NCBI RefSeq assembly: GCF_001891125.1 | Contig: NZ_CP015247.1 | Coordinates: 142,501 to 206,500 of the forward strand | Reading direction: 5' to 3' | From: Leuconostoc suionicum | Lineage (GTDB): Bacteria; Bacillota; Bacilli; Lactobacillales; Lactobacillaceae | DNA length: 64,000 bases | In this document: positions 21,206 to 31,614 of the stretch, one piece after another | Layout: every line of letters starts with the position of its first letter | Position numbering within the stretch: position 1 is the stretch's first letter | Notes under the pieces: generated by a model | The model's database searches: none | What the model saw: only the letters and a program-made list of their open reading frames with translations | What the model was told of the DNA's origin: nothing | Program-made: the position numbers and the translations under genes

Positions 21206-21876
21206 TGGGTCAAAAGATTAACCCTACTGGATTCCGTGTCGGCGTTATTCGCGACTGGGATGCAAAGTGGTTTGCTGACAAGGCTGACTATGCTAACCAA
21301 CTTCACGAAGACTTACGTATTCGTAAGTATATCGAGAAAAACTTAGCAGATGCCTCAGTTGATCGCATTGAAATTGAACGTACAACCAAGTCACGTGTTG
21401 ACGTTTCTATCCAAACTGCCAAGCCAGGAATGGTTATTGGTAAGGGTGGTTCAGAAGTTGAAAAGCTTCGTACACAATTGGCAAAATTGACAGATACAGA
21501 TGAAAAAGGTCGTTCAAAGCGTGTCTTTATTAACATCGTAGAAATCAAAAAGCCAGATTTGAGTGCACATTTGGTTGGACAACAGATCGCTGGTGATTTG
21601 GAACGCCGTGTGGCTTTCCGTCGCGCTATGCGTGGTGCTATCCAACGTGCCACTCGTTCAGGTGCTAAGGGTATCAAGGTTATGGTTTCAGGTCGTTTGA
21701 ATGGTGCTGATATTGCACGTATTGAACAATACACTGAAGGTACAGTGCCTTTGCATACTTTACGTGCCGATATCGATTACTCATGGGATGAAGCAATGAC
21801 TGCTTATGGAAACTTGGGTATCAAGACTTGGATTTATCGTGGTGATGTATTGCCACAAAAAAAGAACAGTAAGTAA
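21205..21876 (+). CDS. rpsC: Ribosomal protein S3
   Basis: 30S protein at the mRNA entry tunnel with helicase activity. At 223 residues it has the [19 protein letters not shown] start and a KH domain with [14 protein letters not shown] (about 74-87). The C-domain segment [21 protein letters not shown] is intact. It is translationally coupled to rplV. Confidence 0.97.
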   Translation: MGQKINPTGFRVGVIRDWDAKWFADKADYANQLHEDLRIRKYIEKNLADASVDRIEIERTTKSRVDVSIQTAKPGMVIGKGGSEVEKLRTQLAKLTDTDEKGRSKRVFINIVEIKKPDLSAHLVGQQIAGDLERRVAFRRAMRGAIQRATRSGAKGIKVMVSGRLNGADIARIEQYTEGTVPLHTLRADIDYSWDEAMTAYGNLGIKTWIYRGDVLPQKKNSK

Positions 21877-21890
21877 GGAGGGAAGCAAAC

Positions 21891-22304
21891 ATGTTAGTAC
21901 CAAAGCGTGTTAAGTTCCGTCGTGTACACCGTGGTCACATGCGTGGCGAAGCAAAAGGTGGCAAGACGGTAACATTCGGTGATTTTGGCTTGCAAGCAAC
22001 AACTTCAAGTTGGATTACTAACCGTCAAATTGAAGCTGCTCGTATTGCAATGACACGTTATATGAAGCGTGGTGGTAAGGTTTGGATTAAAATCTTCCCT
22101 CACAAGTCATATACATCTAAAGGTGTCGGTGTTCGAATGGGTAACGGTAAAGGTGCACCCGAAGGTTGGGTTGAACCAGTTAAGCGTGGCAAGGTAATGT
22201 TTGAAGTTGCAGGTGTTCCTGAAGCAACTGCTCGTGAAGCATTACGTTTGGCACAACACAAGTTGCCTGTACGTACAAAGATTATTGCTCGGGAGGCTGA
22301 ATAA
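21891..22304 (+). CDS. rplP: Ribosomal protein L16
   Basis: 50S protein near the A-site tRNA elbow. The 137 residues include [14 protein letters not shown] and [14 protein letters not shown]-like ([20 protein letters not shown]) regions. It overlaps rpmC by one nt. Confidence 0.97.
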   Translation: MLVPKRVKFRRVHRGHMRGEAKGGKTVTFGDFGLQATTSSWITNRQIEAARIAMTRYMKRGGKVWIKIFPHKSYTSKGVGVRMGNGKGAPEGWVEPVKRGKVMFEVAGVPEATAREALRLAQHKLPVRTKIIAREAE

Positions 22305-22510
22305 TGGCTAAAGCAAGTGAATTGAAAGAATTGTCACTTGCGGATTTGCAAAAGCGCGAAGCCGAATTCAAGGAAGAATTATTCAACCTACGTTTTCAAT
22401 TGGCTACTGGTCAACTAGAAAACACGGCGCGTATCGCACAAGTTCGTAAGGACATTGCACGAGTTAAGACAGTTATTCGTGCACAAGAATTGGCAAACGC
22501 CAACAAATAA
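22304..22510 (+). CDS. rpmC: Ribosomal protein L29
   Basis: Small two-helix 50S protein next to L23 at the exit site. It has 68 residues with the [18 protein letters not shown] signature. The ATG overlaps the rplP stop codon. Confidence 0.97.
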   Translation: MAKASELKELSLADLQKREAEFKEELFNLRFQLATGQLENTARIAQVRKDIARVKTVIRAQELANANK

Positions 22511-22532
22511 GACGAAAGGAAGAAGCTGAAAA

Positions 22533-22799
22533 ATGAGTGAAGAACGTAATACTCGTAAGGTTTACCAAGGACGAGTTGTTTCAGATAAGATGAACAAGAC
22601 AATTACTGTTGCTGTTGATACTTATTTGACACATGATGTTTACGGTAAGCGTGTCAAGTACACAAAGAAGTTCAAGGCCCACGATGAAAACAATGCTGCC
22701 AAACAAGGCGATATTGTTCAAATCATGGAAACACGTCCTTTGTCTGCAACTAAGCACTTCCGTTTGGTTAAGATCGTTGAAGAGGCTGTTATTCTTTAA
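22533..22799 (+). CDS. rpsQ: Ribosomal protein S17
   Basis: Primary 16S-binding protein with an OB fold, 88 residues. The signature [18 protein letters not shown] is near the N-terminus and [21 protein letters not shown] near the C-terminus. The ribosome site is GAAAGGAAG, 14 nt upstream. Confidence 0.97.
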   Translation: MSEERNTRKVYQGRVVSDKMNKTITVAVDTYLTHDVYGKRVKYTKKFKAHDENNAAKQGDIVQIMETRPLSATKHFRLVKIVEEAVIL

Positions 22800-22847
22800 T
22801 GATCTACCCAAAACGTCGTAATTAATTGCTAACAAGGAGGAAGAACC

Positions 22848-23216
22848 ATGATTCAACAAGAGAGTCGTTTAAAAGTGGCTGACAACTCTGGCGCACGTGA
22901 AATCTTGACGATTAAAGTGCTCGGTGGTTCAGGCCGTAAGTTTGCTGGTGTAGGTGACATGATTGTTGCTACAGTCAAGCAAGCTATCCCTGGTGGTAAC
23001 GTAAAGAAGGGTGACGTCATTAAGGCTGTTATCGTTCGTACTGTTTCTGACGTTCGTCGTGCAGATGGCTCATACATCAATTTTGATGAAAACGCCGCTG
23101 TTATCGTGAAGGACGACAAGTCACCAGTAGGTACACGTATTTTTGGTCCTGTTGCACGTGAATTGCGTGACAACGACTATATGCGTATCGTTTCATTGGC
23201 ACCAGAAGTGCTCTAA
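22848..23216 (+). CDS. rplN: Ribosomal protein L14
   Basis: 50S interface protein, also the docking site of RsfS silencing factor. The 122 residues start [19 protein letters not shown] and end in the family's IVSLAPEVL. It opens the spc-type part of the cluster, 48 nt after rpsQ, without an obvious promoter. Confidence 0.97.
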   Translation: MIQQESRLKVADNSGAREILTIKVLGGSGRKFAGVGDMIVATVKQAIPGGNVKKGDVIKAVIVRTVSDVRRADGSYINFDENAAVIVKDDKSPVGTRIFGPVARELRDNDYMRIVSLAPEVL

Positions 23217-23239
23217 TACTGACAAGGAGGAGCCAAATC

Positions 23240-23548
23240 ATGTTTGTAAAAACAGGTGATAAGGTTCGCGTCATTGCCGGCAAAGATAAGGGAAAAGAAG
23301 GCACAATCACTAAGACTGTTGCTGGAAAAGATCGCGTCGTTGTCGAAGGCGTGAACATCGTTAAGAAGCATCAAAAGCCTTCTAACGAATATCCACAAGG
23401 TGGTGTTATCGATATCGAAGCACCAATCCATGTTTCTAACGTGCAATTGCTTGACCCTTCAACTAACGAACCAACACGTGTTGGGTTCAAGGTGGAAGAC
23501 GGCAAGAAAGTTCGCGTATCTAAAAAGTCTGGTAATGTACTAGGCTAA
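23240..23548 (+). CDS. rplX: Ribosomal protein L24
   Basis: KOW-domain assembly initiator of the 50S. The 102 residues have the KOW signature [18 protein letters not shown] at 6-23. It is preceded by AAGGAGG. Confidence 0.97.
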   Translation: MFVKTGDKVRVIAGKDKGKEGTITKTVAGKDRVVVEGVNIVKKHQKPSNEYPQGGVIDIEAPIHVSNVQLLDPSTNEPTRVGFKVEDGKKVRVSKKSGNVLG

Positions 23549-23571
23549 TATCGAAAGGTGAAATCATTTTC

Positions 23572-24114
23572 ATGGCTAATGCTTTAAAAGAAAAATATGT
23601 TAATGAAGTTCAACCTGCTTTGATCGAAAAGTTTAACTTTAAGTCATCAATGCAAGCCCCAAAGATTGATAAGATCGTCTTGAATATGGGTGTTGGTGAT
23701 GCAGTTTCAAACTCAAAGAACTTGGATGAAGCGGTTGAAGAATTGAAGTTGATTGCTGGTCAACAACCAGTTATCACAAAGGCAAAGAAGTCAATCGCTG
23801 GGTTCCGTTTGCGTGAAGGTATGTCAATCGGAACAAAGGTTACACTACGTGGAGAACGTATGTATGACTTTTTAGACAAGTTGATCAACATTTCATTACC
23901 TCGTGTTCGTGATTTCCGTGGTGTATCATCAAAGGCCTTTGATGGTCGTGGTAACTACACACTGGGCATTCGTGAACAATTAATTTTCCCTGAAATCGAC
24001 TTTGACAAAGTTAACCGCGTACGTGGTTTGGACATTGTTATTGTTACAACAGCGCAAAACGACGAAGAAGGTCGTGAGTTGTTAACACAAATGGGAATGC
24101 CATTTGCTAAGTAA
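23572..24114 (+). CDS. rplE: Ribosomal protein L5
   Basis: 5S rRNA-binding protein of the central protuberance, 180 residues. Visible signatures are [16 protein letters not shown] and the segment [26 protein letters not shown]. It is followed by a 133-bp gap instead of the usual S14 gene. Confidence 0.97.
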   Translation: MANALKEKYVNEVQPALIEKFNFKSSMQAPKIDKIVLNMGVGDAVSNSKNLDEAVEELKLIAGQQPVITKAKKSIAGFRLREGMSIGTKVTLRGERMYDFLDKLINISLPRVRDFRGVSSKAFDGRGNYTLGIREQLIFPEIDFDKVNRVRGLDIVIVTTAQNDEEGRELLTQMGMPFAK

Positions 24115-24247
24115 TTGGTAAATAAAAATGTTGTTGCTCTAAATGAGTGACGCGTTTTTAACTGTTATTGACAGAAATAGTCTATAATGGTTAAGAGCGT
24201 GTCATTTTGCATGATTACGTTCAAAATAAAAAGGAGGATATCGATAG
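24115..24247 (+). other. rplE-rpsH gap where the S14 gene is missing
   Basis: No reading frame for S14 (61 or 89 residues, four cysteines in the Z type) exists here, and 133 bp is too short for one. The gap holds TTGACA (24168-24173) only 9 nt before TATAAT (24183-24188), too close for a standard sigma-A promoter. TTAAC/GTTAA (24158-24162/24190-24194) encloses CTGT/ACAG, so a structured RNA element is possible. AAGGAGG for rpsH ends the gap. Confidence 0.7.
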
Positions 24248-24646
24248 ATGTCTATGACTGATCCAATTGCTGATTTTTTGACTCGCGTTCGTAATGCCAA
24301 TTTGGCACGTCACGAAGTAGTTGAAGCTCCAGCATCAAAAATTAAGAAGAGCATCGCTGAAATCTTGAAAGCAGAAGGTTTTATCCGTGACTTTGAATAC
24401 ATCGATGACAACAAGCAAGGTGTCATCCGTGTATTTCTCAAGTATGGAGAAGACCGTAATCGTGTGATCACAGGAATTCAACGTATCTCTAAGCCTGGTT
24501 TGCGTAAGTATGCTAAGGCTGAGGAGTTACCAAAAGTTTTGAACGGTTTGGGAATTGCTATTATCTCAACTTCTGCAGGTGTTATTACTGACAAAGAAGC
24601 ACGTTCTAAGCAAGTCGGTGGCGAAGTTATCGCTTACGTTTGGTAA
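24248..24646 (+). CDS. rpsH: Ribosomal protein S8
   Basis: 16S central-domain binder. In E. coli it also represses the spc operon. The 132 residues start [18 protein letters not shown] and end [12 protein letters not shown] 24248 is 11 nt after AAGGAGG; a second in-frame ATG at 24254 is further away. Confidence 0.97.
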   Translation: MSMTDPIADFLTRVRNANLARHEVVEAPASKIKKSIAEILKAEGFIRDFEYIDDNKQGVIRVFLKYGEDRNRVITGIQRISKPGLRKYAKAEELPKVLNGLGIAIISTSAGVITDKEARSKQVGGEVIAYVW

Positions 24647-24670
24647 TATATCTAAGAAAGGAGACTTACC

Positions 24671-25207
24671 ATGAGCCGTATTGGAAACAAAGCAATCACT
24701 TTACCAGCTGATGTAACTGTATCTCAAGAAGGTGCAGTTGTGACAGTTAAAGGACCAAAAGGTGAATTGTCACGTGAAATTGTTTCAGCTATCACAATGA
24801 CTGTCGAAGGAAACGAAGTTTCTTTCAGTCGTGATAGCGATGACAGCAAGACTCGAGCATTGCATGGCACAACTCGTGCTAACGTTGCAAATATGGTCGA
24901 GGGTGTATCTGAAGGTTTCACTAAGACATTGAAACTTGTTGGTGTTGGATATCGTGCAGCAAAGTCAGGATCAAAATTGACTTTGAATGTTGGATATTCT
25001 CATCCTGTTAACTTTGAAGATCGTGAAGAATTGAGTGTTGAAGTACCAGATGCTTTAACAATCAAAGTTTCAGGAATTTCAAAGCAAAAGGTTGGCGATT
25101 TAGCAGCTGAAATTCGTGCCGTACGTTCACCAGAACCTTATAAAGGTAAAGGTATTCGTTACGAGGGCGAAGTTGTACGTCGCAAGGAAGGTAAGACAGG
25201 AAAGTAA
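24671..25207 (+). CDS. rplF: Ribosomal protein L6
   Basis: 50S protein near the GTPase centre with two similar alpha/beta domains in 178 residues. Typical segments are [15 protein letters not shown] and [22 protein letters not shown]. An 80-bp spacer with an ATGGCA/TGCCAT inverted repeat precedes rplR. Confidence 0.97.
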   Translation: MSRIGNKAITLPADVTVSQEGAVVTVKGPKGELSREIVSAITMTVEGNEVSFSRDSDDSKTRALHGTTRANVANMVEGVSEGFTKTLKLVGVGYRAAKSGSKLTLNVGYSHPVNFEDREELSVEVPDALTIKVSGISKQKVGDLAAEIRAVRSPEPYKGKGIRYEGEVVRRKEGKTGK

Positions 25208-25287
25208 TTTATTATTTTTTGTTTGCCAACACTTTATTAATAATAAACTTAAAATGGCATTTGCCATAAGAAAAGGAAAGCACAGCT

Positions 25288-25641
25288 ATGATTTCAAAAC
25301 CAGATAAGAATAAGCTCCGCGTAAAGCGCCACAAGCGTGTTCGTGGGAAAATCTCTGGTACTGCTGCTCGCCCACGTTTGAACGTTTTCCGTTCTAATGC
25401 AAACATCTACGCTCAATTAATTGATGACGTAGCGGGTGTAACGCTAGCAAGTGCCTCAAGTCATGATGCCGAAGTAACGGGATCAAAGACAGAACAAGCA
25501 GTTAAGGTTGGTGCGTTGATCGCTTCACGTGGTAAGGCCGCAAATATCGAAGAAGTTATTTTCGATCGTGGTGGTTACGTTTATCATGGACGTGTTCAAG
25601 CACTAGCAGAATCAGCCCGTGAAAACGGCTTGAAGTTCTAA
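25288..25641 (+). CDS. rplR: Ribosomal protein L18
   Basis: 5S rRNA-binding protein of 117 residues. It has the basic start [20 protein letters not shown] and the conserved [24 protein letters not shown] end. AAGGAAAG precedes ATG 25288. Confidence 0.97.
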   Translation: MISKPDKNKLRVKRHKRVRGKISGTAARPRLNVFRSNANIYAQLIDDVAGVTLASASSHDAEVTGSKTEQAVKVGALIASRGKAANIEEVIFDRGGYVYHGRVQALAESARENGLKF

Positions 25642-25659
25642 GGAAAGGAGGAATAAAAA

Positions 25660-26166
25660 ATGGTTGAATTCGTTAATCCTAAGTCACTTGGTGAATTAGA
25701 AGAGAACGTTGTTGCTATTAACCGTGTCACAAAGGTTGTCAAAGGTGGTCGTCGCTTGCGTTTCGCAGCTTTGGTCGTTGTTGGTGATAAGCAAGGACAC
25801 GTTGGTTTTGGTACTGGTAAAGCACAAGAAGTTCCTGAAGCTATCCGCAAGGCTATTGAAGATGCTAAGCGTAAGTTGATTACTGTGCCAACAGTTTCTA
25901 CAACTATTCCTCATGATGTCCTTGGTAAATGGGGCGGCGGTAAGATTTTAGTTAAGCCCGCCGAAGAAGGATCTGGTGTTGCCGCTGGTGGTGCAGCACG
26001 TTCTGTTATGGAACTTGCTGGTATTGCAGATGTGACTGCTAAGTCACTTGGTTCAGCAACACCAATTAACGTTATTCGTGCTACTTTCGATGCTCTTACA
26101 AGCTTGAAAGATGCCGAAGAAGTTGCTAAGTTGCGTGGTGTTTCTTTAGAACACTTAGCTGAATAA
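25660..26166 (+). CDS. rpsE: Ribosomal protein S5
   Basis: 30S protein at the mRNA entry site and important for decoding accuracy. At 168 residues it has the loop [18 protein letters not shown] (about 24-41), the usual spectinomycin-resistance region, in wild-type form. It is preceded by AAAGGAGG. Confidence 0.97.
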   Translation: MVEFVNPKSLGELEENVVAINRVTKVVKGGRRLRFAALVVVGDKQGHVGFGTGKAQEVPEAIRKAIEDAKRKLITVPTVSTTIPHDVLGKWGGGKILVKPAEEGSGVAAGGAARSVMELAGIADVTAKSLGSATPINVIRATFDALTSLKDAEEVAKLRGVSLEHLAE

Positions 26167-26177
26167 GGAGCGATAAA

Positions 26178-26360
26178 ATGGCTGATTTGAAAATCACTTT
26201 GATTAAGAGTGCGGTTCATCGCTTACCTAAGCAACGCGCGATCGTTAAGTCTCTTGGACTTGGACGCGTATCTAGTTCAGTGGTGAAGCCTAACAACGAA
26301 GCTACACGTGGTGCGATTTTCCATATCGCTCACTTAGTTAGCGTTGAAGAAGTTAAGTAA
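26178..26360 (+). CDS. rpmD: Ribosomal protein L30
   Basis: Short bacterial L30 of 60 residues (about 60 is standard) with the conserved [15 protein letters not shown] and [15 protein letters not shown] segments. It lies between rpsE and rplO as in other bacteria. Confidence 0.96.
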   Translation: MADLKITLIKSAVHRLPKQRAIVKSLGLGRVSSSVVKPNNEATRGAIFHIAHLVSVEEVK

Positions 26361-26390
26361 TTACACAATTAAAATAGGAGGTACCGAAAG

Positions 26391-26825
26391 ATGAATTTGA
26401 ACGAATTACAACCAGCTGCCGGTTCACGTCATGTACGTAACCGTGTTGGTCGTGGTACATCATCTGGAAACGGTAAGACATCCGGACGTGGTCAAAAGGG
26501 TCAAAAGGCTCGTGGCAAAGTACGTTTGGGGTTTGAAGGTGGTCAAATGCCTTTGTACCGTCGTATTCCAAAGCGTGGATTTACTAACATTTCACGTAAG
26601 GAATTCGCAGTTGTTAACTTGAACAAGTTAAACAGCTTTGATGATGGTAAAGAAATTACACCAACACTTTTGATTGAAAACGGTATTGTTAAAAATCAAA
26701 AGTCTGGTATTAAGATTTTGGCTGTTGGTCAACTTGAAAAGAAGTTGACTGTTAAGGCACATAAGTTCTCTGCAGCAGCGGTTGCTGCAATCGAACAAGC
26801 CGGTGGGTCAACTGAGGTACTTTAA
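26391..26825 (+). CDS. rplO: Ribosomal protein L15
   Basis: Late-assembly 50S protein of 144 residues. The glycine/arginine-rich N-terminus ([20 protein letters not shown]) and the motif [17 protein letters not shown] are typical. The stop overlaps the secY start by one nt. Confidence 0.97.
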   Translation: MNLNELQPAAGSRHVRNRVGRGTSSGNGKTSGRGQKGQKARGKVRLGFEGGQMPLYRRIPKRGFTNISRKEFAVVNLNKLNSFDDGKEITPTLLIENGIVKNQKSGIKILAVGQLEKKLTVKAHKFSAAAVAAIEQAGGSTEVL

Positions 26826-28159
26826 TGCTTAGCACGTTATTTAATGCAGTACGTGAAAAGGACATTCGCAAAAAATTAGGGTGGACGTTTTTTATTCTGT
26901 TTATTTACAGAATTGGAACGCACATAACTGTGCCTGGTGTTAACCCTGCTGCTATGTCTGAGATGGCTAGTTCCGGATTAATGAACATTTTGAACATCTT
27001 TTCTGGTGGTGGCCTGACAAACTACTCGTTGTTCGCAATGGGTGTGTCACCATACGTGACAGCACAAATTATTGTACAACTTTTGCAATTAGATATCGTG
27101 CCTCGCTTTGTTGAATGGAGTAAGCAAGGTGAAGTTGGCCGCCGAAAGTTGAATAACGCTACGCGGTGGTTAACACTTGTTCTTGCGTTCGTTCAATCTG
27201 TTGGTATCACAGCTGGATTTAATTCATTGTCATCCTATGGATTAGTGAGTCAAACCAATAGCGTAATGTCATTTGTTGTAATCGGTTCTGTTATGACTAT
27301 TGGAACATTTTTTGCAATGTGGCTTGGGGAAATGATTACTGAAAAAGGCTTAGGAAACGGCGTTTCAATGATTATTTTTGCGGGTATAATCGCCCAAGCA
27401 CCAGAAGGTTTCTATGAAATCTTCAAAGAAAATATTCTGCAAGCAAGCAGTAGTGACATACTTAATGGTTGGATATTTGTTGTTGTATTAGTTATAGCGA
27501 TGATTTTAGTGGTAGCATTTACGACGTGGTCTTATGAAGGAACTCGTCGACTACAAATGCAGTATACGCGATCTGCCACATCATATGGTAGTGAAGCGTA
27601 TTTACCATTAAAAGTAAATGTTTCTGGCGTTATACCGGTCATATTTGCCTCATCATTTATTAGTACGCCACAAACGGTTATGTTAGCGTTTCAAGACAAA
27701 TATTCATCAGCTCAGTGGTACCAAATTATGCAACAGATATTCAGTATGACAACTTTGCCTGGCGCAATTTTATATACTGCATTGATTGTTGTTTTCACAT
27801 ATTTTTATGCCTTTGTTCAAGTTAATCCTGATAAGTTATCAGAGAATCTACAAAAGCAAGGTGCATATATTGTTGGTGTTCGTCCCGGTGCAGAAACAAA
27901 AGCTTTCGTTTCAAAACTCTTGTTAAATTTGAGCTTTGTTGGATCAATTTTCTTGGGCGTTGTTGCGTTGGTTCCTTTGATTGCATCGGATGTCTGGGGA
28001 CTCAATGAAAAGATTGGTCTGGGTGGTACAAGCCTGTTAATTTCAATAGGTGTCGCTTTGGATCTAATTCGCCAAATTGATGGTTTGATGCAGAAAAAAA
28101 ATTACGTTGGATTTATTACAAAAGATCAGTTAGCAGCTCGGGAGGCAATCAATGGCTAA
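26825..28159 (+). CDS. secY: Protein translocase channel subunit SecY
   Basis: Core of the SecYEG channel, with about ten membrane segments in 444 residues. Signatures include the plug-region [21 protein letters not shown] and the SecA-contacting loop near [14 protein letters not shown]. The C-terminus [14 protein letters not shown] is conserved. It partners with SecA (1.9-4.3 kb). ATG 26825 overlaps the rplO stop, and secY overlaps adk by 8 bp, so the genes are probably translationally coupled. Confidence 0.97.
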   Translation: MLSTLFNAVREKDIRKKLGWTFFILFIYRIGTHITVPGVNPAAMSEMASSGLMNILNIFSGGGLTNYSLFAMGVSPYVTAQIIVQLLQLDIVPRFVEWSKQGEVGRRKLNNATRWLTLVLAFVQSVGITAGFNSLSSYGLVSQTNSVMSFVVIGSVMTIGTFFAMWLGEMITEKGLGNGVSMIIFAGIIAQAPEGFYEIFKENILQASSSDILNGWIFVVVLVIAMILVVAFTTWSYEGTRRLQMQYTRSATSYGSEAYLPLKVNVSGVIPVIFASSFISTPQTVMLAFQDKYSSAQWYQIMQQIFSMTTLPGAILYTALIVVFTYFYAFVQVNPDKLSENLQKQGAYIVGVRPGAETKAFVSKLLLNLSFVGSIFLGVVALVPLIASDVWGLNEKIGLGGTSLLISIGVALDLIRQIDGLMQKKNYVGFITKDQLAAREAING

Positions 28160-28715
28160 AAATTTGATTTTGTTGGGTTTGCCAGGTGCTGGTAAAGGCA
28201 CACAAGCAGACTTTATTGTGAAGGATTATTCTATTGTTCATATTAGTACTGGAGATATTTTCCGTGCTAACTTGGCAGAAAATACCGAATTAGGACAAAA
28301 GGCGCGTCAATTCATGGATGCGGGCGACTTAGTTCCTGATGAAATCACAAATGCTATGGTTGCTGATCGTTTAAACCAACAAGACGTTGAAACTGGTTTT
28401 ATGCTTGATGGATACCCTCGTAATGAAGCACAAGCAGTATTCCTAGATAAGTACTTATCAGATAACGGTAAATCTGTATCAGCAACATTATATTTTGAAG
28501 TTGCTGATACAGTGTTACGTGAGCGTCTTCTGGGACGTGGCCGAGCAGATGATACACCCGAAGTTATTGACAACCGTTTGGCAGTTAATAAGGCGGCTAA
28601 CTTGCCTTTGGTAGATTACTATCAAAAAGCAGGTGTGTTGCACACAATCGATGGCGGTCGTGAACTTGCTGATGTGTATCATGATGTTAAGGAAGTTTTG
28701 GACAATTTAAATTAA
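28152..28715 (+). CDS. adk: Adenylate kinase, short form
   Basis: Interconverts ATP + AMP and 2 ADP. The P-loop GLPGAGKGT is at 9-17, and AMP-site residues are seen in STGDIFR and [10 protein letters not shown]. At 187 residues it is shorter than the ~215-residue form of Bacillus. Between LLGRGRADD and NRLAV the LID insert with its four zinc cysteines is absent. The short-LID form is fully compatible with activity in other bacteria. It starts inside the secY 3' end. Confidence 0.95.
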   Translation: MAKNLILLGLPGAGKGTQADFIVKDYSIVHISTGDIFRANLAENTELGQKARQFMDAGDLVPDEITNAMVADRLNQQDVETGFMLDGYPRNEAQAVFLDKYLSDNGKSVSATLYFEVADTVLRERLLGRGRADDTPEVIDNRLAVNKAANLPLVDYYQKAGVLHTIDGGRELADVYHDVKEVLDNLN

Positions 28716-28733
28716 TTATTCAAAACGCCATTG

Positions 28734-28762
28734 TTGAGAGATATCAGTTTTTCTGGTATAAT
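28734..28762 (+). promoter_or_regulatory. Promoter for infA and the alpha cluster
   Basis: TTGAGA (28734-28739), 17 nt, TATAAT (28757-28762) with an extended TGG at 28754-28756. It separates infA-rpmJ-rpsM-rpsK-rpoA-rplQ from the spc genes. Confidence 0.8.
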
Positions 28763-28821
28763 TTGATAGGTTAAGCACTTATCAACAATGTTGAACATTA
28801 TAAGCACAGGAGGTTAAGTGC

Positions 28822-29037
28822 GTGGCCAACGATGTCATTGAAATCGAAGGTAAAGTGAAAGAAACTTTACCAAATGCGATGTTCCAAGTGGAACTCGAAA
28901 ACGGAGCTGTGATCTTAGCGCATGTATCTGGTAAAATTCGAAAGAATTTTATCCGTATCTTGCCAGGTGATCGTGTTACCGTTGAAATGTCACCATACGA
29001 CTTAACGAAGGGTCGTATTACTTATCGTTTCCGATAA
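28822..29037 (+). CDS. infA: Translation initiation factor IF-1
   Basis: S1/OB-fold protein that blocks the ribosomal A site during initiation. The 71 residues include the conserved [21 protein letters not shown] block. The start is GTG 28822 after AGGAGG. It has its own promoter upstream. Confidence 0.96.
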   Translation: MANDVIEIEGKVKETLPNAMFQVELENGAVILAHVSGKIRKNFIRILPGDRVTVEMSPYDLTKGRITYRFR

Positions 29038-29081
29038 GTAAAAGATATAATAATCAGTTAACCGAATAGGAGGAATAGATT

Positions 29082-29201
29082 ATGAAAGTACGCCCATCAG
29101 TTAAAAAGATGTGTGATGCTTGCCGTGTTATCAAGCGCAATGGTCGAACAATGATCATTTGTTCTGCTAACCCCAAGCATAAGCAACGCGCTGGAAAGTA
29201 A
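29082..29201 (+). CDS. rpmJ: Ribosomal protein L36
   Basis: 39-residue 50S protein starting [19 protein letters not shown]. It has the full zinc set C11, C14, C27 and H33 (the C+ form). AGGAGG lies 9 nt before ATG 29082. It is between infA and rpsM as in most Firmicutes. Confidence 0.96.
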   Translation: MKVRPSVKKMCDACRVIKRNGRTMIICSANPKHKQRAGK

Positions 29202-29277
29202 TTTCTGCGTGTTATAAATATTGATTGAATAAAGACATAACTGTCATTTTCAAAAATACTAAAGGAGGTAAATTGTT

Positions 29278-29649
29278 ATGGCTCGTATAGCAGGTATAGA
29301 TTTGCCACGTGACAAGCGAATTGTCATTGGCTTAACTTACATCTACGGAATCGGTAATACTACTGCACAAAAGGTCTTGGCTGAAGCTGGCGTTTCTGAA
29401 GACGTTCGCGTACGCGATTTGACGTCTGACCAAGAAGATGCCATTCGTGCAACAGTTGACAAGTTAAACTTGCAATTAGAAGGTGACCTACGTCGTAAGG
29501 TATCACTTGATATTAAATCATTGCAAGAAATTGCATCATACCGTGGCATTCGTCATCGTAAGGGCTTGCCCGTTCGTGGACAAAACACGAAGAACAACGC
29601 TCGCACACGTAAAGGCCCAGCTAAAGCAATTGCTGGAAAGAAAAAGTAA
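29278..29649 (+). CDS. rpsM: Ribosomal protein S13
   Basis: 30S head protein contacting the P-site tRNA and the 50S. The 123 residues start [15 protein letters not shown] and end in a basic tail ([16 protein letters not shown]). It is preceded by AAAGGAGG. Confidence 0.97.
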   Translation: MARIAGIDLPRDKRIVIGLTYIYGIGNTTAQKVLAEAGVSEDVRVRDLTSDQEDAIRATVDKLNLQLEGDLRRKVSLDIKSLQEIASYRGIRHRKGLPVRGQNTKNNARTRKGPAKAIAGKKK

Positions 29650-29690
29650 TTCACTTCTTCTTGTTGTATCCTCATCGATGCGACACATGA

Positions 29691-29735
29691 TTATCGCAAC
29701 CAAAGTTGCGTAATGTTGGTTAATTTATTTTAACC
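29691..29735 (+). promoter_or_regulatory. Tandem hairpins between rpsM and rpsK
   Basis: CGCAAC/GTTGCG (29695-29700/29705-29710, with outer TTA/TAA) is followed by GGTTAA/TTAACC (29718-29723/29730-29735). Neither is followed by a T-run. They could regulate translation or mRNA stability in the alpha cluster; the function is unknown. Confidence 0.45.
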
Positions 29736-29774
29736 CGAGAAATTATAAGAAAGTATTGAAAAGGAGGCAAATAA

Positions 29775-30161
29775 ATGGCAGGTCGTACAACGCGTAAGCG
29801 TCGTGTGAAGAAGAATATTGAATCTGGTGTGGCTCACATCCATTCAACATTCAACAACACTATTGTAATGATTACTGATGCACAAGGTAACGCAGTTGCT
29901 TGGTCATCAGCTGGTGCACTTGGCTTCAAAGGAAGTCGTAAGTCAACACCATTCGCTGCTCAAATGGCGGCGGAAGCTGCAGCAAAAAGTGCCATGGAAA
30001 TTAACATGCGTACAGTTGCAGTAACTGTTAAGGGTCCTGGTTCAGGTCGTGAATCAGCTATCCGTGCTTTGGCAGCAGCTGGCTTGGAAGTAACATCAAT
30101 TAAGGATGTTACACCAGTTCCCCATAACGGATCACGCCCACCAAAGCGTCGTCGTGTTTAA
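29775..30161 (+). CDS. rpsK: Ribosomal protein S11
   Basis: 30S platform protein of 128 residues with the conserved [15 protein letters not shown] region and the C-terminal [25 protein letters not shown] precedes the ATG. Confidence 0.97.
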   Translation: MAGRTTRKRRVKKNIESGVAHIHSTFNNTIVMITDAQGNAVAWSSAGALGFKGSRKSTPFAAQMAAEAAAKSAMEINMRTVAVTVKGPGSGRESAIRALAAAGLEVTSIKDVTPVPHNGSRPPKRRRV

Positions 30162-30208
30162 TTGAATTTCATTGCTCTTGCTGTGAAAGAAGGGGTAAGA
30201 ATTTACAG

Positions 30209-31153
30209 ATGATTGAATTTGAAAAGCCAAATATTCATAACATCGAAGAGGATGCCCGCTACGGCAAATTTGTTGTAGAGCCTCTTGAGCGTGGATATGG
30301 TACGACACTTGGTAACTCATTGCGTCGTATCTTATTGTCTTCGCTTCCTGGCGCAGCCGTTAATACGGTGCAAATTGACGGCGTGGTTCACGAGTTTTCA
30401 ACCGTGGATGGCGTTGTTGAAGATGTCACACAAATTATCTTGAACCTCAAGAAGGTTGTGTTGGCGATTGACTCAGATGATGAACGCTCACTTGAAATTG
30501 ATATTCAAGGGCCGGCAGATGTAACAGCTGCAGATTTGCAGGGTGGTGCTGATGTTGAAGTTTTGAATCCTGATTTGCATATCGCTACTGTGGCAGCAGG
30601 TAAGTCATTACATATGACAGTCACGGCGGTCAAAGGTCGTGGATATACATCAGCTGATGAAAATAAGAAGTTACGTGATGAAATGCCTATTGGTGTTTTA
30701 GCCGTTGATTCTATTTATACACCTATCGAACGTGTAAACTACCAAGTAGAAAATACACGTATCGGTGCGCGTGACGATTATGATAAGCTTACTTTTGATA
30801 TTTGGACAAATGGTTCTATCAAACCAAGTGATGCTTTGAGTTTGGGTGCTAAGATCTTAGCTGAGCATCTTGGTTTGTTTATGGATATTTCTCCTGTAGC
30901 TGCTGAAGCTAGTGTTATGGTTGAAGCAGAGCCTGTTGCTGCTAGTGCATCAGATTCTGCCCCAATTGAAGATCTAGACTTATCTGTTCGCTCATATAAT
31001 TGTCTCAAACGGGCCGGTATCAACACTATTGTAGAGTTGACGGATCGCACTGAAGCTGACATGATGAAAGTGCGTAACCTCGGTCGGAAATCACTTGACG
31101 AAATCCAAGAAAAGCTCACTGATATGAACTTAGGATTTCGCAAGGAAGATTAA
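30209..31153 (+). CDS. rpoA: RNA polymerase alpha subunit
   Basis: The alpha dimer nucleates RNA polymerase assembly. The N-terminal domain (1-230) carries [21 protein letters not shown] linker rich in A/E/V (about 232-248) leads to the C-terminal domain with [13 protein letters not shown] and [11 protein letters not shown], which binds UP elements and activators. The 314-residue length is typical. Confidence 0.98.
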   Translation: MIEFEKPNIHNIEEDARYGKFVVEPLERGYGTTLGNSLRRILLSSLPGAAVNTVQIDGVVHEFSTVDGVVEDVTQIILNLKKVVLAIDSDDERSLEIDIQGPADVTAADLQGGADVEVLNPDLHIATVAAGKSLHMTVTAVKGRGYTSADENKKLRDEMPIGVLAVDSIYTPIERVNYQVENTRIGARDDYDKLTFDIWTNGSIKPSDALSLGAKILAEHLGLFMDISPVAAEASVMVEAEPVAASASDSAPIEDLDLSVRSYNCLKRAGINTIVELTDRTEADMMKVRNLGRKSLDEIQEKLTDMNLGFRKED

Positions 31154-31189
31154 CACATGTCTTTAAATTAAAAAAAGGAGGATTCACCA

Positions 31190-31573
31190 ATGGCATATCG
31201 TAAATTGGGTCGTACATCTTCACAACGTAAAGCTATGTTGCGTGATTTGACAACTGATCTTTTGATCAATGGTCGTATTACTACTACTGAAGCACGCGCT
31301 AAAGAAGTTCGTAAGACAACTGATAAAATGATTACATTAGGTAAGCGTGGCGACTTAAATGCTCGCCGTCAAGCAGCTACTTTTGTTCGTAACGAAGTTG
31401 CGGACGTTATAGAAGATGGCGACGATGTTAAAGTGCAATCAGCTTTGCAAAAGTTGTTTGATGATGTTGCACCTCGCTTTGCAGAACGTAATGGTGGTTA
31501 TACACGAATTCTCAAGACAGTCCAACGTCGTGGCGATGCTGCGCAACTGGTTATCTTGGAGCTCGTTGATTAA
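31190..31573 (+). CDS. rplQ: Ribosomal protein L17
   Basis: 127-residue 50S protein starting [20 protein letters not shown], with the conserved C-terminal [19 protein letters not shown]. It is the last gene of the ribosomal cluster and is followed by a strong terminator. Confidence 0.97.
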   Translation: MAYRKLGRTSSQRKAMLRDLTTDLLINGRITTTEARAKEVRKTTDKMITLGKRGDLNARRQAATFVRNEVADVIEDGDDVKVQSALQKLFDDVAPRFAERNGGYTRILKTVQRRGDAAQLVILELVD

Positions 31574-31574
31574 C

Positions 31575-31612
31575 AAAAAAACTTGAGAATTTATTTCTCA
31601 AGTTTTTTTTTT
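31575..31612. terminator. Bidirectional terminator, rplQ / prenyl synthase
   Basis: ACTTGAGAA (31581-31589) pairs with TTCTCAAGT (31595-31603), flanked by A-run and T-run on either side, so it can serve both converging transcripts. Confidence 0.88.
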
Positions 31613-31614
31613 TG

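Noticed and set aside
24168-24188. TTGACA and TATAAT before rpsH as a promoter
   Set aside because: The spacing is 9 nt, which does not fit sigma-A; no -35 lies at 16-18 nt from the TATAAT.
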